DNA of 64,000 nt from NCBI GenBank assembly GCA_942490945.1, contig CALNYZ010000018.1:868001-932000 (forward strand), given 5' to 3'. The notes beneath the pieces are model-generated. The model did no database searches, was not told where the DNA came from, and saw nothing but the letters and a program-made list of their open reading frames with translations. The first letter of the stretch is position 1. Each line of letters begins with the position of its first letter. Position numbers and translations under genes: made by a program. Positions 44,701 through 53,174 of the stretch are shown piece after piece. The DNA comes from CALNYZ01 sp942490945 (GTDB taxonomy: Bacteria > Pseudomonadota > Gammaproteobacteria > UBA6429 > Thiohalophilaceae).

Positions 44701-46143
44701 GTAAATAATAATGCTGTTTCAGCGGAACACGCCTTAATTGAAGTGATTCGTAGCCGACTGGAATTGCTGGGTCCGGTCACTGAAGCCGCACTCGTTAACT
44801 ATCTTGACTTGCCATTACTACAAATTCAGCAAGCCTTGCTCACCCTGGAACAGGAAGGGTTTGTCATACGTGGTCATTTCATCGCGGCAACACCAGACAT
44901 ACAATGGTGTGAACGGGGATTACTCGCGCGCTTGCATCGTGAAACCTTGTCCAGTCGACGCAAAGCAGTTGAACCGGTAAGCCCGGCAAGCTACATGCAA
45001 TTTCTTTTTTACTGGCAAGTGCTGGATGATCCGGCAGAAGGCGAGAATGCATTACTACGCACACTTGAACAATTACAAGGACTCACCTCACCAGCCAGCG
45101 CATGGGAACAGGATATATTGCCTGGCAGGGTAAAAGACTACTCGCCATTTATGCTGGACAGGTTGTGCTCGGCGGGTCAGATCAGCTGGTATCGTCGTGG
45201 CAGTATCAACAGCAGCAAGACAAATAAAAAAATTACCACCTTGCTTAAACAAACCCCGGTTACCTTCAGCAGTCGCAAGGATATGCCGGTATGGTTAAGT
45301 GGTAGCAAGCAGGAAACTCCGCCATTAAGTGCTGTAGCAGAAAAAGTATTTTTTGCGCTGCAACAACATGGCGCGAGTTTTTTTGATGAACTGGCTGAAC
45401 AATGTGGAATCCTGAAAACCCAGCTCGAAATGGCGCTGGCTGAATTAACCTCTCAGGGGCTGATAACCGCCGATAATTTTACTGCCTTGCGTGCACTGAT
45501 GCAGACACAGGCACAACGCGAAAAAATCAGTCGCAGAAAATACAGCTTGCATCCGGTCGGAATGAGCGGTGCGGGAAGATGGAACCTGATTAAAAAAACT
45601 ACCAATGAATCATCGGACGCCTATGCCCAGGTGGAACATATCGCCCGCAGTTTGTTAAATAGGTATGGCGTGGTATGCAGGAAAGTATTGGAACGAGAAA
45701 ACAGTTTGCCTGGCTGGCGCGACCTTCTTTATATATACCGTCGTCTGGAAGCACGGGGTGAAATCCGCGGCGGACGGTTTATCACCGAGTTTAGCGGTGA
45801 ACAATTCGCGCTGGTCGAAGCGGTGAGCGCTTTACGTAAATTCAGAAACAAGGGCGACGATTCAGTATTTATTATCAGTGCCGCCGATCCGTTAAACCTG
45901 ACCGGTATCATTACGCCTGGCAAACGTATTAGTAGTAGCCATAAAAATTATATTGCCTATAAAAATGGCATCCCCGTTGCCGTGATGCAAAAGAAGGCTG
46001 TGGAATATTTAACACAACTGGATGATGTCATGCAGTGGGAAATCAGAAACCGTTTCGAACAACAGTGCCGTCCCGGCTATCATCCCGATAATCATCCGGG
46101 TAATCCTTCGGGCTACCAACATGGATCAGTAGGTAAAGCGTAA
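41773..46143 (+). CDS. lhr: Lhr-type DEAD/DEAH helicase
   Basis: A 1456-residue large helicase-related protein, close in length to E. coli Lhr (1538). The N-terminus has motif I APTGSGKTLAAF, motif II VDEIHAL, motif III-like ISATQ and motif VI FLQRVGRSGH. A winged helix and Lhr core domain follow, and about 600 residues of C-terminal Lhr-CTD region end with a WELIEx-like DRF (VGMSGAGRWNLI). Lhr unwinds DNA:RNA hybrids and is implicated in DNA repair. It stands alone on the plus strand. Confidence 0.92.
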   Translation: MTTLPFHPAVNAWFSQTFDSPTEVQVQAWQAIRAQQHTLIAAPTGSGKTLAAFLAAIDALIQQGLTSELAAETQILYISPLKALSNDIQKNLQQPLMGIRDKLLESGLADVDVRAVVRTGDTSQLERGFMRRHPPHILVTTPESLYILLTSDSGRKMLSTVKSVIVDEIHALAGNKRGAHLMLSLQRLQALTTAHNPGMTLRRIGISATQKPIEHMAHFLLGHSSKQTTTSTDISQRIRIIDTGHSRDRDLALELTSSPLEAVMANEVWSEIYQRLLQLISEHRTTLIFVNTRRLAERVAAALAEHLGDDNVTAHHGSLAREHRLDAEQRLKAGQLKALVATASLELGIDIGDVDLVCQMGSPRSIAAFLQRVGRSGHAVHAIPKGRLFPLTRDELVESIALLDAVLRDELDKIPVPAQPLDVLAQQIVAEVASQEPDSPWDERNLYQTFSQASSYSQLSYEVFINVVKMLSDGFHTRRGRRGAYIHRDAVNHLLRPRRGARLTAILNGGAIPDQFDYDVMLQPEGIFIGTLNEDFAFESIPGDIFQLGNTSYRMLKIEQGKVFVEDAKGQPPNIPFWFGEAPGRTDELSLAVSRFRDTMDKKLELGEQQARDFLREELQLGDIAIEQALAYLSVSKAALGHLPTQNRIIFERFFDETQDMHLVIHAPFGSRINKAWGLALRKRFCRKFNFELQAAATDDNIILSLGPTHSFDLVEVSRYLNAATIKDVLIQAILAAPMFPTRWRWVTNTSLAVPRNRAGKKVPAPFQRNDAEDLVALVFPDQLACLENIAGDREIPDHPLVQQTLKDCLTELMDIHGLIRLLKRIENNEIEIVARDLATPSPMAQEILNARPYAFLDDAPAEERRTLAVQQRRGLDFETAADLGKLNQNVISKVLAQVWPCPRDADEMHDALYVFGSLAQNEIEAGWHNWLAELMQQKRVCLFQTNAMSVYVSAERLHEYKAVYPHAVLNPQITAVNNNAVSAEHALIEVIRSRLELLGPVTEAALVNYLDLPLLQIQQALLTLEQEGFVIRGHFIAATPDIQWCERGLLARLHRETLSSRRKAVEPVSPASYMQFLFYWQVLDDPAEGENALLRTLEQLQGLTSPASAWEQDILPGRVKDYSPFMLDRLCSAGQISWYRRGSINSSKTNKKITTLLKQTPVTFSSRKDMPVWLSGSKQETPPLSAVAEKVFFALQQHGASFFDELAEQCGILKTQLEMALAELTSQGLITADNFTALRALMQTQAQREKISRRKYSLHPVGMSGAGRWNLIKKTTNESSDAYAQVEHIARSLLNRYGVVCRKVLERENSLPGWRDLLYIYRRLEARGEIRGGRFITEFSGEQFALVEAVSALRKFRNKGDDSVFIISAADPLNLTGIITPGKRISSSHKNYIAYKNGIPVAVMQKKAVEYLTQLDDVMQWEIRNRFEQQCRPGYHPDNHPGNPSGYQHGSVGKA

Positions 46144-46201
46144 AATAAAAAGTCGCGTAATTACTACTTACAGGCGAACATATAACAACGTTCGTGAAAA
46201 T

Positions 46202-46918
46202 TCACCACATCTTGCGAATTCTGGATTTTTCCTTGTTCATTTTGGTGCCGAGCAGGCTTTGCCAAAGTTGAATGCCGGCATATCGTTCTACTTTTTCTGT
46301 GGTCACCTGATAGTCAGTGATAGGTAGCGTGGTTTTTTTATTGGGGATAATGAATGACCACATATTAATGGTGCCCCGGTTATTTTCCGTGAGTATGGAT
46401 TTAAAATAGGAATGCGGTATGGGAATAGAAACACCATTTCCGTCTGCGGTACCAATATTTTTCACTGGCACATCAAAGTTAAAAATTGGGCCGCAAATGA
46501 CGTAAGTTTCAAAAATAGTTCTTTTCGCATTGAGCCTGCGAACTTCATCTTCAAGATTTTTCCAGATATGTCGATTAAAGTCGGGTGCCTGCGGTGACAT
46601 GTTTGAGAGCAGAAAAGTTTCACTATTTTGTAATTCTGTTTCACGCTGATCGGCACTGGCGACAAGGTGCCCACGATCATATCCTGAGCCTTGATAATCA
46701 ACCAGGTCGGCACGAAACATTTCCGGCACACGATAGTCAGGCCGAAAATTATCCAGTCGCAGCAGGTCAGTTTTATCCGGGTCGACAATTTCCAGTGCCC
46801 ATTTGGCTTGTCTGAAATAATAGGAGTAGCCTACTACATAATGGCGATTAAACATGATTTGATCAGCTGCAGGTATACCGTAACGTGTTTCGCGTCGTAA
46901 ACTGGGAATGTCAGCCAT
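46202..46918 (-). CDS. DNA/RNA non-specific endonuclease (NUC1 family)
   Basis: A 238-residue beta-beta-alpha-metal nuclease. The active site motif DRGHLVAS is in the centre, followed by SNMSPQAPDFNRHIWKNLE with the metal-binding Asn. Unlike Serratia nuclease, no signal peptide is visible (MADIPSLRRETRYGIP), so it may act inside the cell or leave by another route. A good AAAGGA Shine-Dalgarno precedes the start. Confidence 0.85.
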   Translation of the reverse strand: MADIPSLRRETRYGIPAADQIMFNRHYVVGYSYYFRQAKWALEIVDPDKTDLLRLDNFRPDYRVPEMFRADLVDYQGSGYDRGHLVASADQRETELQNSETFLLSNMSPQAPDFNRHIWKNLEDEVRRLNAKRTIFETYVICGPIFNFDVPVKNIGTADGNGVSIPIPHSYFKSILTENNRGTINMWSFIIPNKKTTLPITDYQVTTEKVERYAGIQLWQSLLGTKMNKEKSRIRKMW

Positions 46919-47040
46919 GATATTTATCCTTTCCTTTTGATAATAAGCTTGTCGTAATAAAGTCCTTACCCAACTGCCATGCAGCGTATTAGTTGCACAG
47001 TCGGATTGTTTGGGATGTTAGTCATTTTAACGGAGTTTAC

Positions 47041-47235
47041 TTAAAAAAACACGAGGTACACCAGACTGGATATGGCAAGACCTGCTCCCCAGATTGCCAA
47101 CCAGCTTTGTTTTGCCTTGATTCCGGTGATAACAAAACCGATACCCATTAGCAAGCCGAGAACGGCACCACCGGTAAACATGGATTCATCAAGTGGTGAG
47201 GGAATTTGTGCAGAGTCGCCTTCGCGGTATCGCAT
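47041..47235 (-). CDS. Small two-helix membrane protein
   Basis: A 64-residue protein with two hydrophobic segments (AVLGLLMGIGFVITGI and LAIWGAGLAISSLVYLVFF) joined by a KAKQSW loop. No family recognised. It is short and has a weak Shine-Dalgarno, but the two clean helices favour a real gene. Confidence 0.5.
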   Translation of the reverse strand: MRYREGDSAQIPSPLDESMFTGGAVLGLLMGIGFVITGIKAKQSWLAIWGAGLAISSLVYLVFF

Positions 47236-47345
47236 GTGTTTGTCCCGTTACTCTTCGCATTAGTGGCTTCATTATTACGCGAATCAGGGCACTAAACAAT
47301 TAATTTTCTAACAATTAATTTTCTGGAATTTATTATTTTTGGTAA

Positions 47346-48014
47346 TTATTTTTCGGGTGTAACAGTGGTAAGGCCAAACATTTTCCAGCTCTGCATACCA
47401 CCACGATACCATTTAAGTTTATCAGCAGGATATCCCAGTGTTAGTAACGCACGTATATTGGTAGGAGCCTGGCCACACCAGGCACCATTACAATAAAAAA
47501 CCAATGTTTTTGCACTCTGAAAATTCCACAGTGAATCAAGTTTAACGGCGTTAAACTGAAACTGCAGAATATCGCCAATACCTTCTTCCGTTGCAGTTTG
47601 AGCGAACAGTTTGGTCCAGGGAATATTAATAGCACCGGGTATCATGCCTTTTAACAGCCAGTTGGGTTCGCGGGCATCAATGACGAGAATTTTAGTGTCG
47701 CCTTCACTTATCCGTTTAAGATAGCCAAGCAGTTCTACCTCGCCGAGCGTCTCGACACCGGGAGCGGCGATCATGGGTTGAATACAAAAAGGCGGGCAAG
47801 GGCGCGAGGTGATTGCGAAGTCCAGATCTACCATGTTACCGGTATCCTGCTCGCGTTGTATGCGAACGGTTTTACCGTGGTGTTTGACATCCAGCCAGGG
47901 CATGTCGCTGGTAATCCTGACTTTGGTTTTGCCTGGAGTCGAATCAGCAAAAACGTGTGCTGTCCAGAACAAGGACAGGGCGATAAGAGAATAAAATGAG
48001 AAGTTAATTTGCAC
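47346..48014 (-). CDS. Secreted rhodanese-domain protein
   Basis: A 222-residue protein starting at GTG with a signal peptide (FYSLIALSLFWTAHVFA). It holds one rhodanese domain in its C-terminal two-thirds: ILVIDAREPNWLLKGMIPGAINIPW is the CH2A-like region and VFYCNGAWCGQAPTNIR the active-site loop with the catalytic Cys. Possibly a periplasmic sulfurtransferase. It stands alone. Confidence 0.83.
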   Translation of the reverse strand: MQINFSFYSLIALSLFWTAHVFADSTPGKTKVRITSDMPWLDVKHHGKTVRIQREQDTGNMVDLDFAITSRPCPPFCIQPMIAAPGVETLGEVELLGYLKRISEGDTKILVIDAREPNWLLKGMIPGAINIPWTKLFAQTATEEGIGDILQFQFNAVKLDSLWNFQSAKTLVFYCNGAWCGQAPTNIRALLTLGYPADKLKWYRGGMQSWKMFGLTTVTPEK

Positions 48015-48302
48015 AATATCTTCCAGGTTAATTACAGTTAAGTGTAGCTTATGTTATTGGAAATTAAATTATTGATTCTATTTATAGATTATACAGTTTC
48101 AAGAATTTGTCATTGAAGCTCTATGCAAAGAGTGTAACGCAGCTATCCAGTGTTAATAATTCTGAATTGCTGATCCAGGATAATATGGCTATTATCAAGG
48201 ATAATCTTTTGAATTTATTCATTTTTCACGTGATTGTCACCAAAATTTAGCCAATTCGTCATATTGTCTGACTAACCTTACAAAAACGAGAGGTTAGTGT
48301 TG
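48015..48302. other. Intergenic region between divergent rhodanese and phosphoesterase genes
   Basis: AT-rich, with no gene supported. Two TTGTCA/CGTCA-type elements near 48236-48265 are 22 bases apart, which could be part of a Pho-box array, but the middle unit is absent, so I do not call it. A GAGAGG Shine-Dalgarno lies at 48288-48293. Confidence 0.35.
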
Positions 48303-49130
48303 ATGACAAATCATATAAAGCGCATTCGTCCATTAAAGTGTCGTAGTGTCTGGCTTTCGGATATCCATCTGGGCTATCGGGGTTGTAAGGCAGAATTTCT
48401 GCTGGATTTCTTGCGCACAGTTGAATGTGACTATATCTATCTGGTCGGTGATATATTTGATATCTGGTATCTCAAGCGCAAGGGTTTTTATTGGCCGCAA
48501 TCACATAACAATGTGATTCGTACCATTCTTGGCAAGGCCAAACATAATACCAGAGTGATCTATATTCCGGGTAATCACGATGAAATGTTTCGTGAATATA
48601 ATGGACTGAAATTCGGTAATGTCGAAATTCATAATAAATACATTCATACAACGGTGGATGGACGAAAACTGTTAATGATGCATGGGGATGAGTTTGACAG
48701 TGCAGTGCGTTGCAACCGGCTCATCGGATTTGTTGGCGATGTTGCGTATGATGCCTTGCTGTATATCAATCGATATCTGAACATTTTTCGGCGCAAGCTC
48801 GGGTTCCCATACTGGTCGCTTGCGTCCTTTGTCAAGAGCAGGGTTAAAAACGCCATGAACGCCGTGGAAAAATTTGAAGCGGCCGTCTCACATGAAGCAC
48901 ATCGCGCGAAGGTTGACGGACTGGTTTGTGGTCACATACATCACGCACAAATGCGTGAAATAGGCGATATTCTTTATTGTAATGACGGTGACTGGGTGGA
49001 GAATTGTACAACTATGATAGAACACCGGGATGGCTCGCTGGAATTATTGCGCTGGCATGAGTCGATAACCTCATTGGCTACGATTCCGGCCAGAACATCG
49101 TCCTCGGTTAAACAACGTAAAATCGCGTAG
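48303..49130 (+). CDS. Metallophosphoesterase of the LpxH/PlcP group
   Basis: A ~275-residue calcineurin-like enzyme with all motifs: SDIHLG, GDIFDIW, PGNHDE, MHGDEFD and CGHIHHA. Automated pipelines usually call this UDP-2,3-diacylglucosamine diphosphatase, but its WxLKRKGFYWPQSHNNV region and length resemble the PlcP phospholipase C of alphaproteobacteria, which degrades phospholipids under phosphate starvation. The converging glycosyltransferase gene strengthens that reading. ATG 48303 is chosen for its Shine-Dalgarno spacing; GTG 48297 is in frame. Confidence 0.85.
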   Translation: MTNHIKRIRPLKCRSVWLSDIHLGYRGCKAEFLLDFLRTVECDYIYLVGDIFDIWYLKRKGFYWPQSHNNVIRTILGKAKHNTRVIYIPGNHDEMFREYNGLKFGNVEIHNKYIHTTVDGRKLLMMHGDEFDSAVRCNRLIGFVGDVAYDALLYINRYLNIFRRKLGFPYWSLASFVKSRVKNAMNAVEKFEAAVSHEAHRAKVDGLVCGHIHHAQMREIGDILYCNDGDWVENCTTMIEHRDGSLELLRWHESITSLATIPARTSSSVKQRKIA

Positions 49131-49143
49131 ACTTTAAAAGAAA

Positions 49144-50367
49144 TTAACGAACATTAGAAGTGACGACATCAGCAGCTTGCTTGGACGTCTCACATTCTGA
49201 TTCTTGCAATTGTGCATTTCGAACAGTATGTTCGTAAAAACCCAGCATTTTATTTGACAATTTATCGATTGACCATTCCTGTGCGTATTCACGTGCCTCG
49301 CGACTTAACCTTGCCTGTAATCCAATGTTCTTTAACACCAGCGTGACAAGGTTTGCAAAATGATCGGTGTCCTCTTCCGCAACCAGTGCGCCGCGGCCGG
49401 CGGACAAAATATCGATTGTTCCCATCATGGCGGTTGATACCACCGGCACGCCTAATGCCATGGCTTCCAGCAATACCAGACCCTGTGTTTCGGTCCGTGA
49501 GGCAAATACGAAAATATTTCCTGCCGCGTAGCAGTTCTGTAATTCCTGCTTGCGATCCAGATATCCAATAAATCTTACGTTTTTATCAATGCCCAGTTTT
49601 GCACTGAATGCTTTCAGATATTTTACTGCTGGTCCTTCGCCTGCGATTAACAAAACAGTTTCCGGCACACTGTCTAACAGTACCTGATGCATGCGTAACA
49701 AAAAATCAATATTTTTTTCATGTGAAACCCGCCCTACATGTACGATAACCGGAGTGGTCAATGGAATACCATGTTTCTCACGGAATGCATCACCATCGCC
49801 ATGATTGAATAATTCCGGTTTGATACCGGTCGGAATGATTTCTACCGGCGTTTTAACGCCATAGTTTCTTACTGCTTCCAGCATGGCGGAGGAGGGAACA
49901 ATCATGGTATCGAGTGCGTTGCATTGCGAACGGGTGAAGCGACGCACCAGCGTGCGCAGGAGTTGTTTCGGCAAAAAAGGAATATAGTTATAAAGATACT
50001 CTTCAAAATAGGTATGGTAGGTTTCGACTACCGGCAGTTTATATTCCCTGGCCAGTTTAATACCTGCATAATGAGCCAGAAATGGAGTCTGGATATGGAT
50101 TAGATCATAGTTATTTATGTCCAACAGCTTGCGTGCCTGCTGATAGAGCTTCTTTTTATTCATCAAGCGATCTTCCGGGTCTAACGGTACGGCACGAGCA
50201 GCTATGCGATAAATATTTTCTTCGTCTGCCGTCGCTTTGTCATATTGTGGTACAACAAGATCAATCGTAACTCCCTTGCGGCTCAATGACTCCCGGTAGG
50301 TTTGTATCGAGGTTGACACACCATTAACGCGTGGAAAATAAACATCGGAGATCATTAAAATTCGCAT
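49144..50367 (-). CDS. GT4-family glycosyltransferase (Agt-like)
   Basis: A 407-residue GT-B glycosyltransferase. The acceptor domain starts MRILMISDVYFPRVNGVSTS; the donor-binding part has HVGRVSHEKN and the EX7E motif in TETQGLVLLEAMALGVP. The family makes glycolipids such as glycosyl-diacylglycerols or mannosyl lipids. The start at ATG 50367 has an AAGGATG Shine-Dalgarno. It follows the PAP2 phosphatase gene with 29 bases between, and converges on the PlcP-like gene. Confidence 0.85.
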   Translation of the reverse strand: MRILMISDVYFPRVNGVSTSIQTYRESLSRKGVTIDLVVPQYDKATADEENIYRIAARAVPLDPEDRLMNKKKLYQQARKLLDINNYDLIHIQTPFLAHYAGIKLAREYKLPVVETYHTYFEEYLYNYIPFLPKQLLRTLVRRFTRSQCNALDTMIVPSSAMLEAVRNYGVKTPVEIIPTGIKPELFNHGDGDAFREKHGIPLTTPVIVHVGRVSHEKNIDFLLRMHQVLLDSVPETVLLIAGEGPAVKYLKAFSAKLGIDKNVRFIGYLDRKQELQNCYAAGNIFVFASRTETQGLVLLEAMALGVPVVSTAMMGTIDILSAGRGALVAEEDTDHFANLVTLVLKNIGLQARLSREAREYAQEWSIDKLSNKMLGFYEHTVRNAQLQESECETSKQAADVVTSNVR

Positions 50368-50395
50368 TAAAGCATCCTTTAAAAACTGACGACAG

Positions 50396-50950
50396 TTAGA
50401 ATAAAAGTGACGTGTAGGCGAACACACCGCCAAGCAATGCACCAACCAGCACATCTGACGGGTAATGTAATCCCAGTATGACGCGCGATAGCATTACTAA
50501 CAGGGTGAAAGGGACAAGATATAACGCCAGAATCGGATAATAATTTATAGCTACAATACTGAAAGACACAGCATGCATGGTATGGCCAGAAGGAAAACTG
50601 TACTGATCCAGTGGTGCAGTACCCATATTCACGTTTTCATTCAGTAAACAGGGGCGGGTTCGTACGGTAACTTTTTTAAGCAGCTTGTAAACAAGCAAGG
50701 TAAGCGCACCCACTATCATCATGTGCAGGGATGCCGATAGTGCCGCCGTCCCAAACATGAATGGTAATGCTATTATCAGGCTGTACCAGAAAACACCATT
50801 ACCGAGTCGGCTGATAAAGCGAAAGAATTGTTTTATCGCAAAATATTTACTGACCCGATTAATGTATAAACAAAGATTAATCTCGTAATCATTCATCCGG
50901 GTAAATATTGTGTCTGCACGTAGAAAGGCCACTGGATAGTCCTCTTCCAT
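50396..50950 (-). CDS. PAP2-family lipid phosphatase
   Basis: A 184-residue membrane phosphatase with the three PAP2 motifs: KKVTVRTRP, SFPSGHT and SRVILGLHYPSD. It has about five or six helices. PAP2 enzymes dephosphorylate phosphatidic acid, phosphatidylglycerolphosphate or undecaprenyl diphosphate. Upstream of the glycosyltransferase it could supply diacylglycerol as acceptor, which fits a lipid-remodelling locus (inference). Confidence 0.87.
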   Translation of the reverse strand: MEEDYPVAFLRADTIFTRMNDYEINLCLYINRVSKYFAIKQFFRFISRLGNGVFWYSLIIALPFMFGTAALSASLHMMIVGALTLLVYKLLKKVTVRTRPCLLNENVNMGTAPLDQYSFPSGHTMHAVSFSIVAINYYPILALYLVPFTLLVMLSRVILGLHYPSDVLVGALLGGVFAYTSLLF

Positions 50951-51161
50951 TGTTTATGTGAGTCTGGTTGAGACTGATGACAGTCAGGTGACAAATTAAT
51001 GAAGCTTTGGTTAAAACGTGCTTGAAGAGAGACTGGATTGAGTATGAAGTTGTAGTGTGACATATGAGTATTACCGTGCTGTGAAACAAGCCGACCACAA
51101 CGAATATATCATCCGCTGCTGGCTAAACCTTGCATTTGCATAACAGTTTTAATCAGGCAAT

Positions 51162-51199
51162 AAAAAAGCCGACCCCTGTTAAATGCAATGGGTCGGCTT
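51162..51199 (-). terminator. Rho-independent terminator after rpsT
   Basis: A ten-base perfect stem AAGCCGACCC / GGGTCGGCTT (51166-51175 and 51190-51199) with a 14-base loop, followed on the minus strand by a T-run. Confidence 0.9.
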
Positions 51200-51223
51200 C
51201 TAGAAGTTTTGGTAACGCTTTGT

Positions 51224-51484
51224 TTACATGCCCTGAATGGCCTGGTTCAGACGGCTTTTATGACGCGCAGCCTTGTTTTTGTGGATGAGACCTTTGTTCG
51301 CTGTCTTGTCGATCAAGCCAACGGCAGAATTGTATGCTGCTTGAGCCTGGGTTTTGTCACCACTTTGGATAGCCGTTAATACCTTTTTAATATAGGTACG
51401 GAACATGGCACGGTAGCCGACATTGTTTTGACGACGTTTTTCCGCTTGACGCGCGCGTTTACGTGATTGCGCTGTATTTGCCAA
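51224..51484 (-). CDS. rpsT: Ribosomal protein S20, TTG start
   Basis: An 86-residue 30S protein, MANTAQSRKRARQAEKRRQNN to the RLNQAIQGM end, the usual length. The start codon is TTG (51484-51482) with a strong AAGGAG seven bases upstream. E. coli rpsT also starts with UUG and is autogenously controlled through it, so the same control may apply here. A clear terminator follows. Confidence 0.96.
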   Translation of the reverse strand: MANTAQSRKRARQAEKRRQNNVGYRAMFRTYIKKVLTAIQSGDKTQAQAAYNSAVGLIDKTANKGLIHKNKAARHKSRLNQAIQGM

Positions 51485-51855
51485 AGGTATTCTCCTTAAT
51501 TATTCGGTTCACAGAAAGCCGCGTATGATGGGGGTTTTGCGCCCACTTGTCAATGATTACTACACGACAATAACCATACTCTAGACCCTTGTTTGCTGGC
51601 ATAGCAGGTAAGTGACCACTTACTTTAAGGGTAAATTTACCATTACACAGCAGCGGAGAATAATTTCCTGTATGGAACTGTCAGCGGCCAAATTAATAGC
51701 GGCTCGGGCCGGGAGCTGGCAGATCTTGTGAGTGTAAGTCATTGTTTTGGATGATAGAAAATAGATTACCCGTATAGTGAAACCGAGAGTTGTAAATGAT
51801 AATGATTCGCATTAAAATATAAAAAATTCATTAAATACAACCGCAGGATTCAAGC
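51485..51855. other. Divergent intergenic region between rpsT and the peroxidase gene
   Basis: About 370 bases with no supported gene. It should hold the rpsT promoter near 51540 (TTGACA at minus-strand 51560-51555, no clear -10) and holds a promoter with a Fur box for the downstream peroxidase. Confidence 0.6.
51790..51818 (+). promoter_or_regulatory. Promoter with Fur box upstream of the di-haem peroxidase
   Basis: TTGTAA (51790-51795), a 17-base spacer and TAAAAT (51813-51818). Inside it GATAATGATtcgCATTAaa (51798-51816) matches 14 of 19 bases of the classic Fur consensus, covering the spacer and part of the -10, so Fur-Fe2+ would block polymerase. Confidence 0.7.
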
Positions 51856-53001
51856 ATGGTACGTCAGTTCGGCTACGCATCAACAATACTGGCTTTCATT
51901 GTCGGTATTGTCGCCAATTTCAGTGTTTATGCGGATTTTGGCAAGCAGAGCACTATCAAGCTCGACGAGGTCTCGAGCAATAAGGCGTCTTTGGGCAAGG
52001 CGCTTTTTTTTGACACAATTCTTTCGCCCAACAACAAGCAATCCTGTGCCAGCTGCCATGCGCCGCAAGCGGGTTTTGCTGATCCAACCCGGCAAGCCGT
52101 CTCAGCCGGCGCCATAGAGGGCAGGTTCACCCGCCGTAATGCGCCCACAATCAGCTATGTGAAATACGTACCGGCACGCTATTTCGATAAAACAGAACAA
52201 CACTATGTTGGTGGCCTGTTTTATGATGGTCGTGCACTGGATCTGGCCACGCAAATGGAAGGACCGATGTTCAGCGAGGCTGAAATGGCCAACCCGGACA
52301 AAAAGGCGGTAATTGATCGATTGCGCTCGAATTCTGTCTATTTGCAACGTTTTCAGGTGATTTATGGTGCAGCTGCATTAAAAGATACCGACTCTGGCAT
52401 GCAGCAGCTTGCGGATGTCATTACCCAGTACGAAAAAAGTCCGGAAGTGAATCCGTTCAGTTCGAAGTATGATGCGTATCTCGCTGGCAAGGCCAGCCTT
52501 AGCGAGCAGGAACAGCGTGGCTTGAAAGTATTTAAAGACGAGAAAAAAGGTAACTGCGCCGCCTGTCATCCACATGAAAAATCGGATGACGGTACACCCC
52601 CGTTGTTTACCGACTTTACTTATGACAACCTCGGTGCACCGGTAAACCCCAAATTTGTAAAACTCTTTACCAGGAAAGATCTGGCGAAAAATAAAATTCT
52701 TCCTGACCGTGGTCTGGGTGAAGTGACAAAAAAGCATTCCGAAGATGGTTTGTTTCGTGTACCTACCTTACGCAATATCAGCAAGACAGGCCCCTACATG
52801 CATAATGGTGTGTTCGAGTCATTAAAAGAAGTCGTGGAGTTTTATAATGAACGTGATGTGAGTGATAAATGGGGCAAGCCGGAAGTAGCGCTGAATGTAA
52901 ACAAGGATGAACTGGGTGATTTGAAACTGAATAATCAGGAAGTAGATGATCTGGTGGCCTTTTTAGATACACTGACGGATGGATATGAGGCGAGTAAATA
53001 A
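51856..53001 (+). CDS. Di-haem cytochrome c peroxidase / MauG family
   Basis: A 381-residue periplasmic protein with a signal peptide (ILAFIVGIVANFSVYA) and two c-type haem sites: CASCHAP (~62-68) and CAACHPH (~235-241). The C-terminal region RVPTLRNISKTGPYMHNGVFESLKEVVEFY is typical. It reduces peroxide or carries out MauG-like oxidations. The strong Fur-box promoter suggests expression in iron limitation. It stands alone, without a target gene beside it. Confidence 0.9.
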   Translation: MVRQFGYASTILAFIVGIVANFSVYADFGKQSTIKLDEVSSNKASLGKALFFDTILSPNNKQSCASCHAPQAGFADPTRQAVSAGAIEGRFTRRNAPTISYVKYVPARYFDKTEQHYVGGLFYDGRALDLATQMEGPMFSEAEMANPDKKAVIDRLRSNSVYLQRFQVIYGAAALKDTDSGMQQLADVITQYEKSPEVNPFSSKYDAYLAGKASLSEQEQRGLKVFKDEKKGNCAACHPHEKSDDGTPPLFTDFTYDNLGAPVNPKFVKLFTRKDLAKNKILPDRGLGEVTKKHSEDGLFRVPTLRNISKTGPYMHNGVFESLKEVVEFYNERDVSDKWGKPEVALNVNKDELGDLKLNNQEVDDLVAFLDTLTDGYEASK

Positions 53002-53174
53002 TCGTGTTAATTAATTACTATATAACAGCATGGTTATAAAGCGAGTCCTGAATTTTTTTGTATCTAACTTGAAAGAAGAACCAAAACTATGTGCGCCATG
53101 TCACATACTGGGGAAACAGACCTGCAGACCTAGTCCACTCTAACGTAGTATATAAAGCGTAGCTTTGGAGGGGG

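Noticed and set aside
48236..48265. Pho box upstream of the PlcP-like gene
   Set aside because: Two TGTCA-like elements are 22 bases apart but the middle repeat is absent.
48303..49130. Confident call as lipid A enzyme LpxH
   Set aside because: Gene context and several motifs fit PlcP-like proteins better; left as LpxH/PlcP group.
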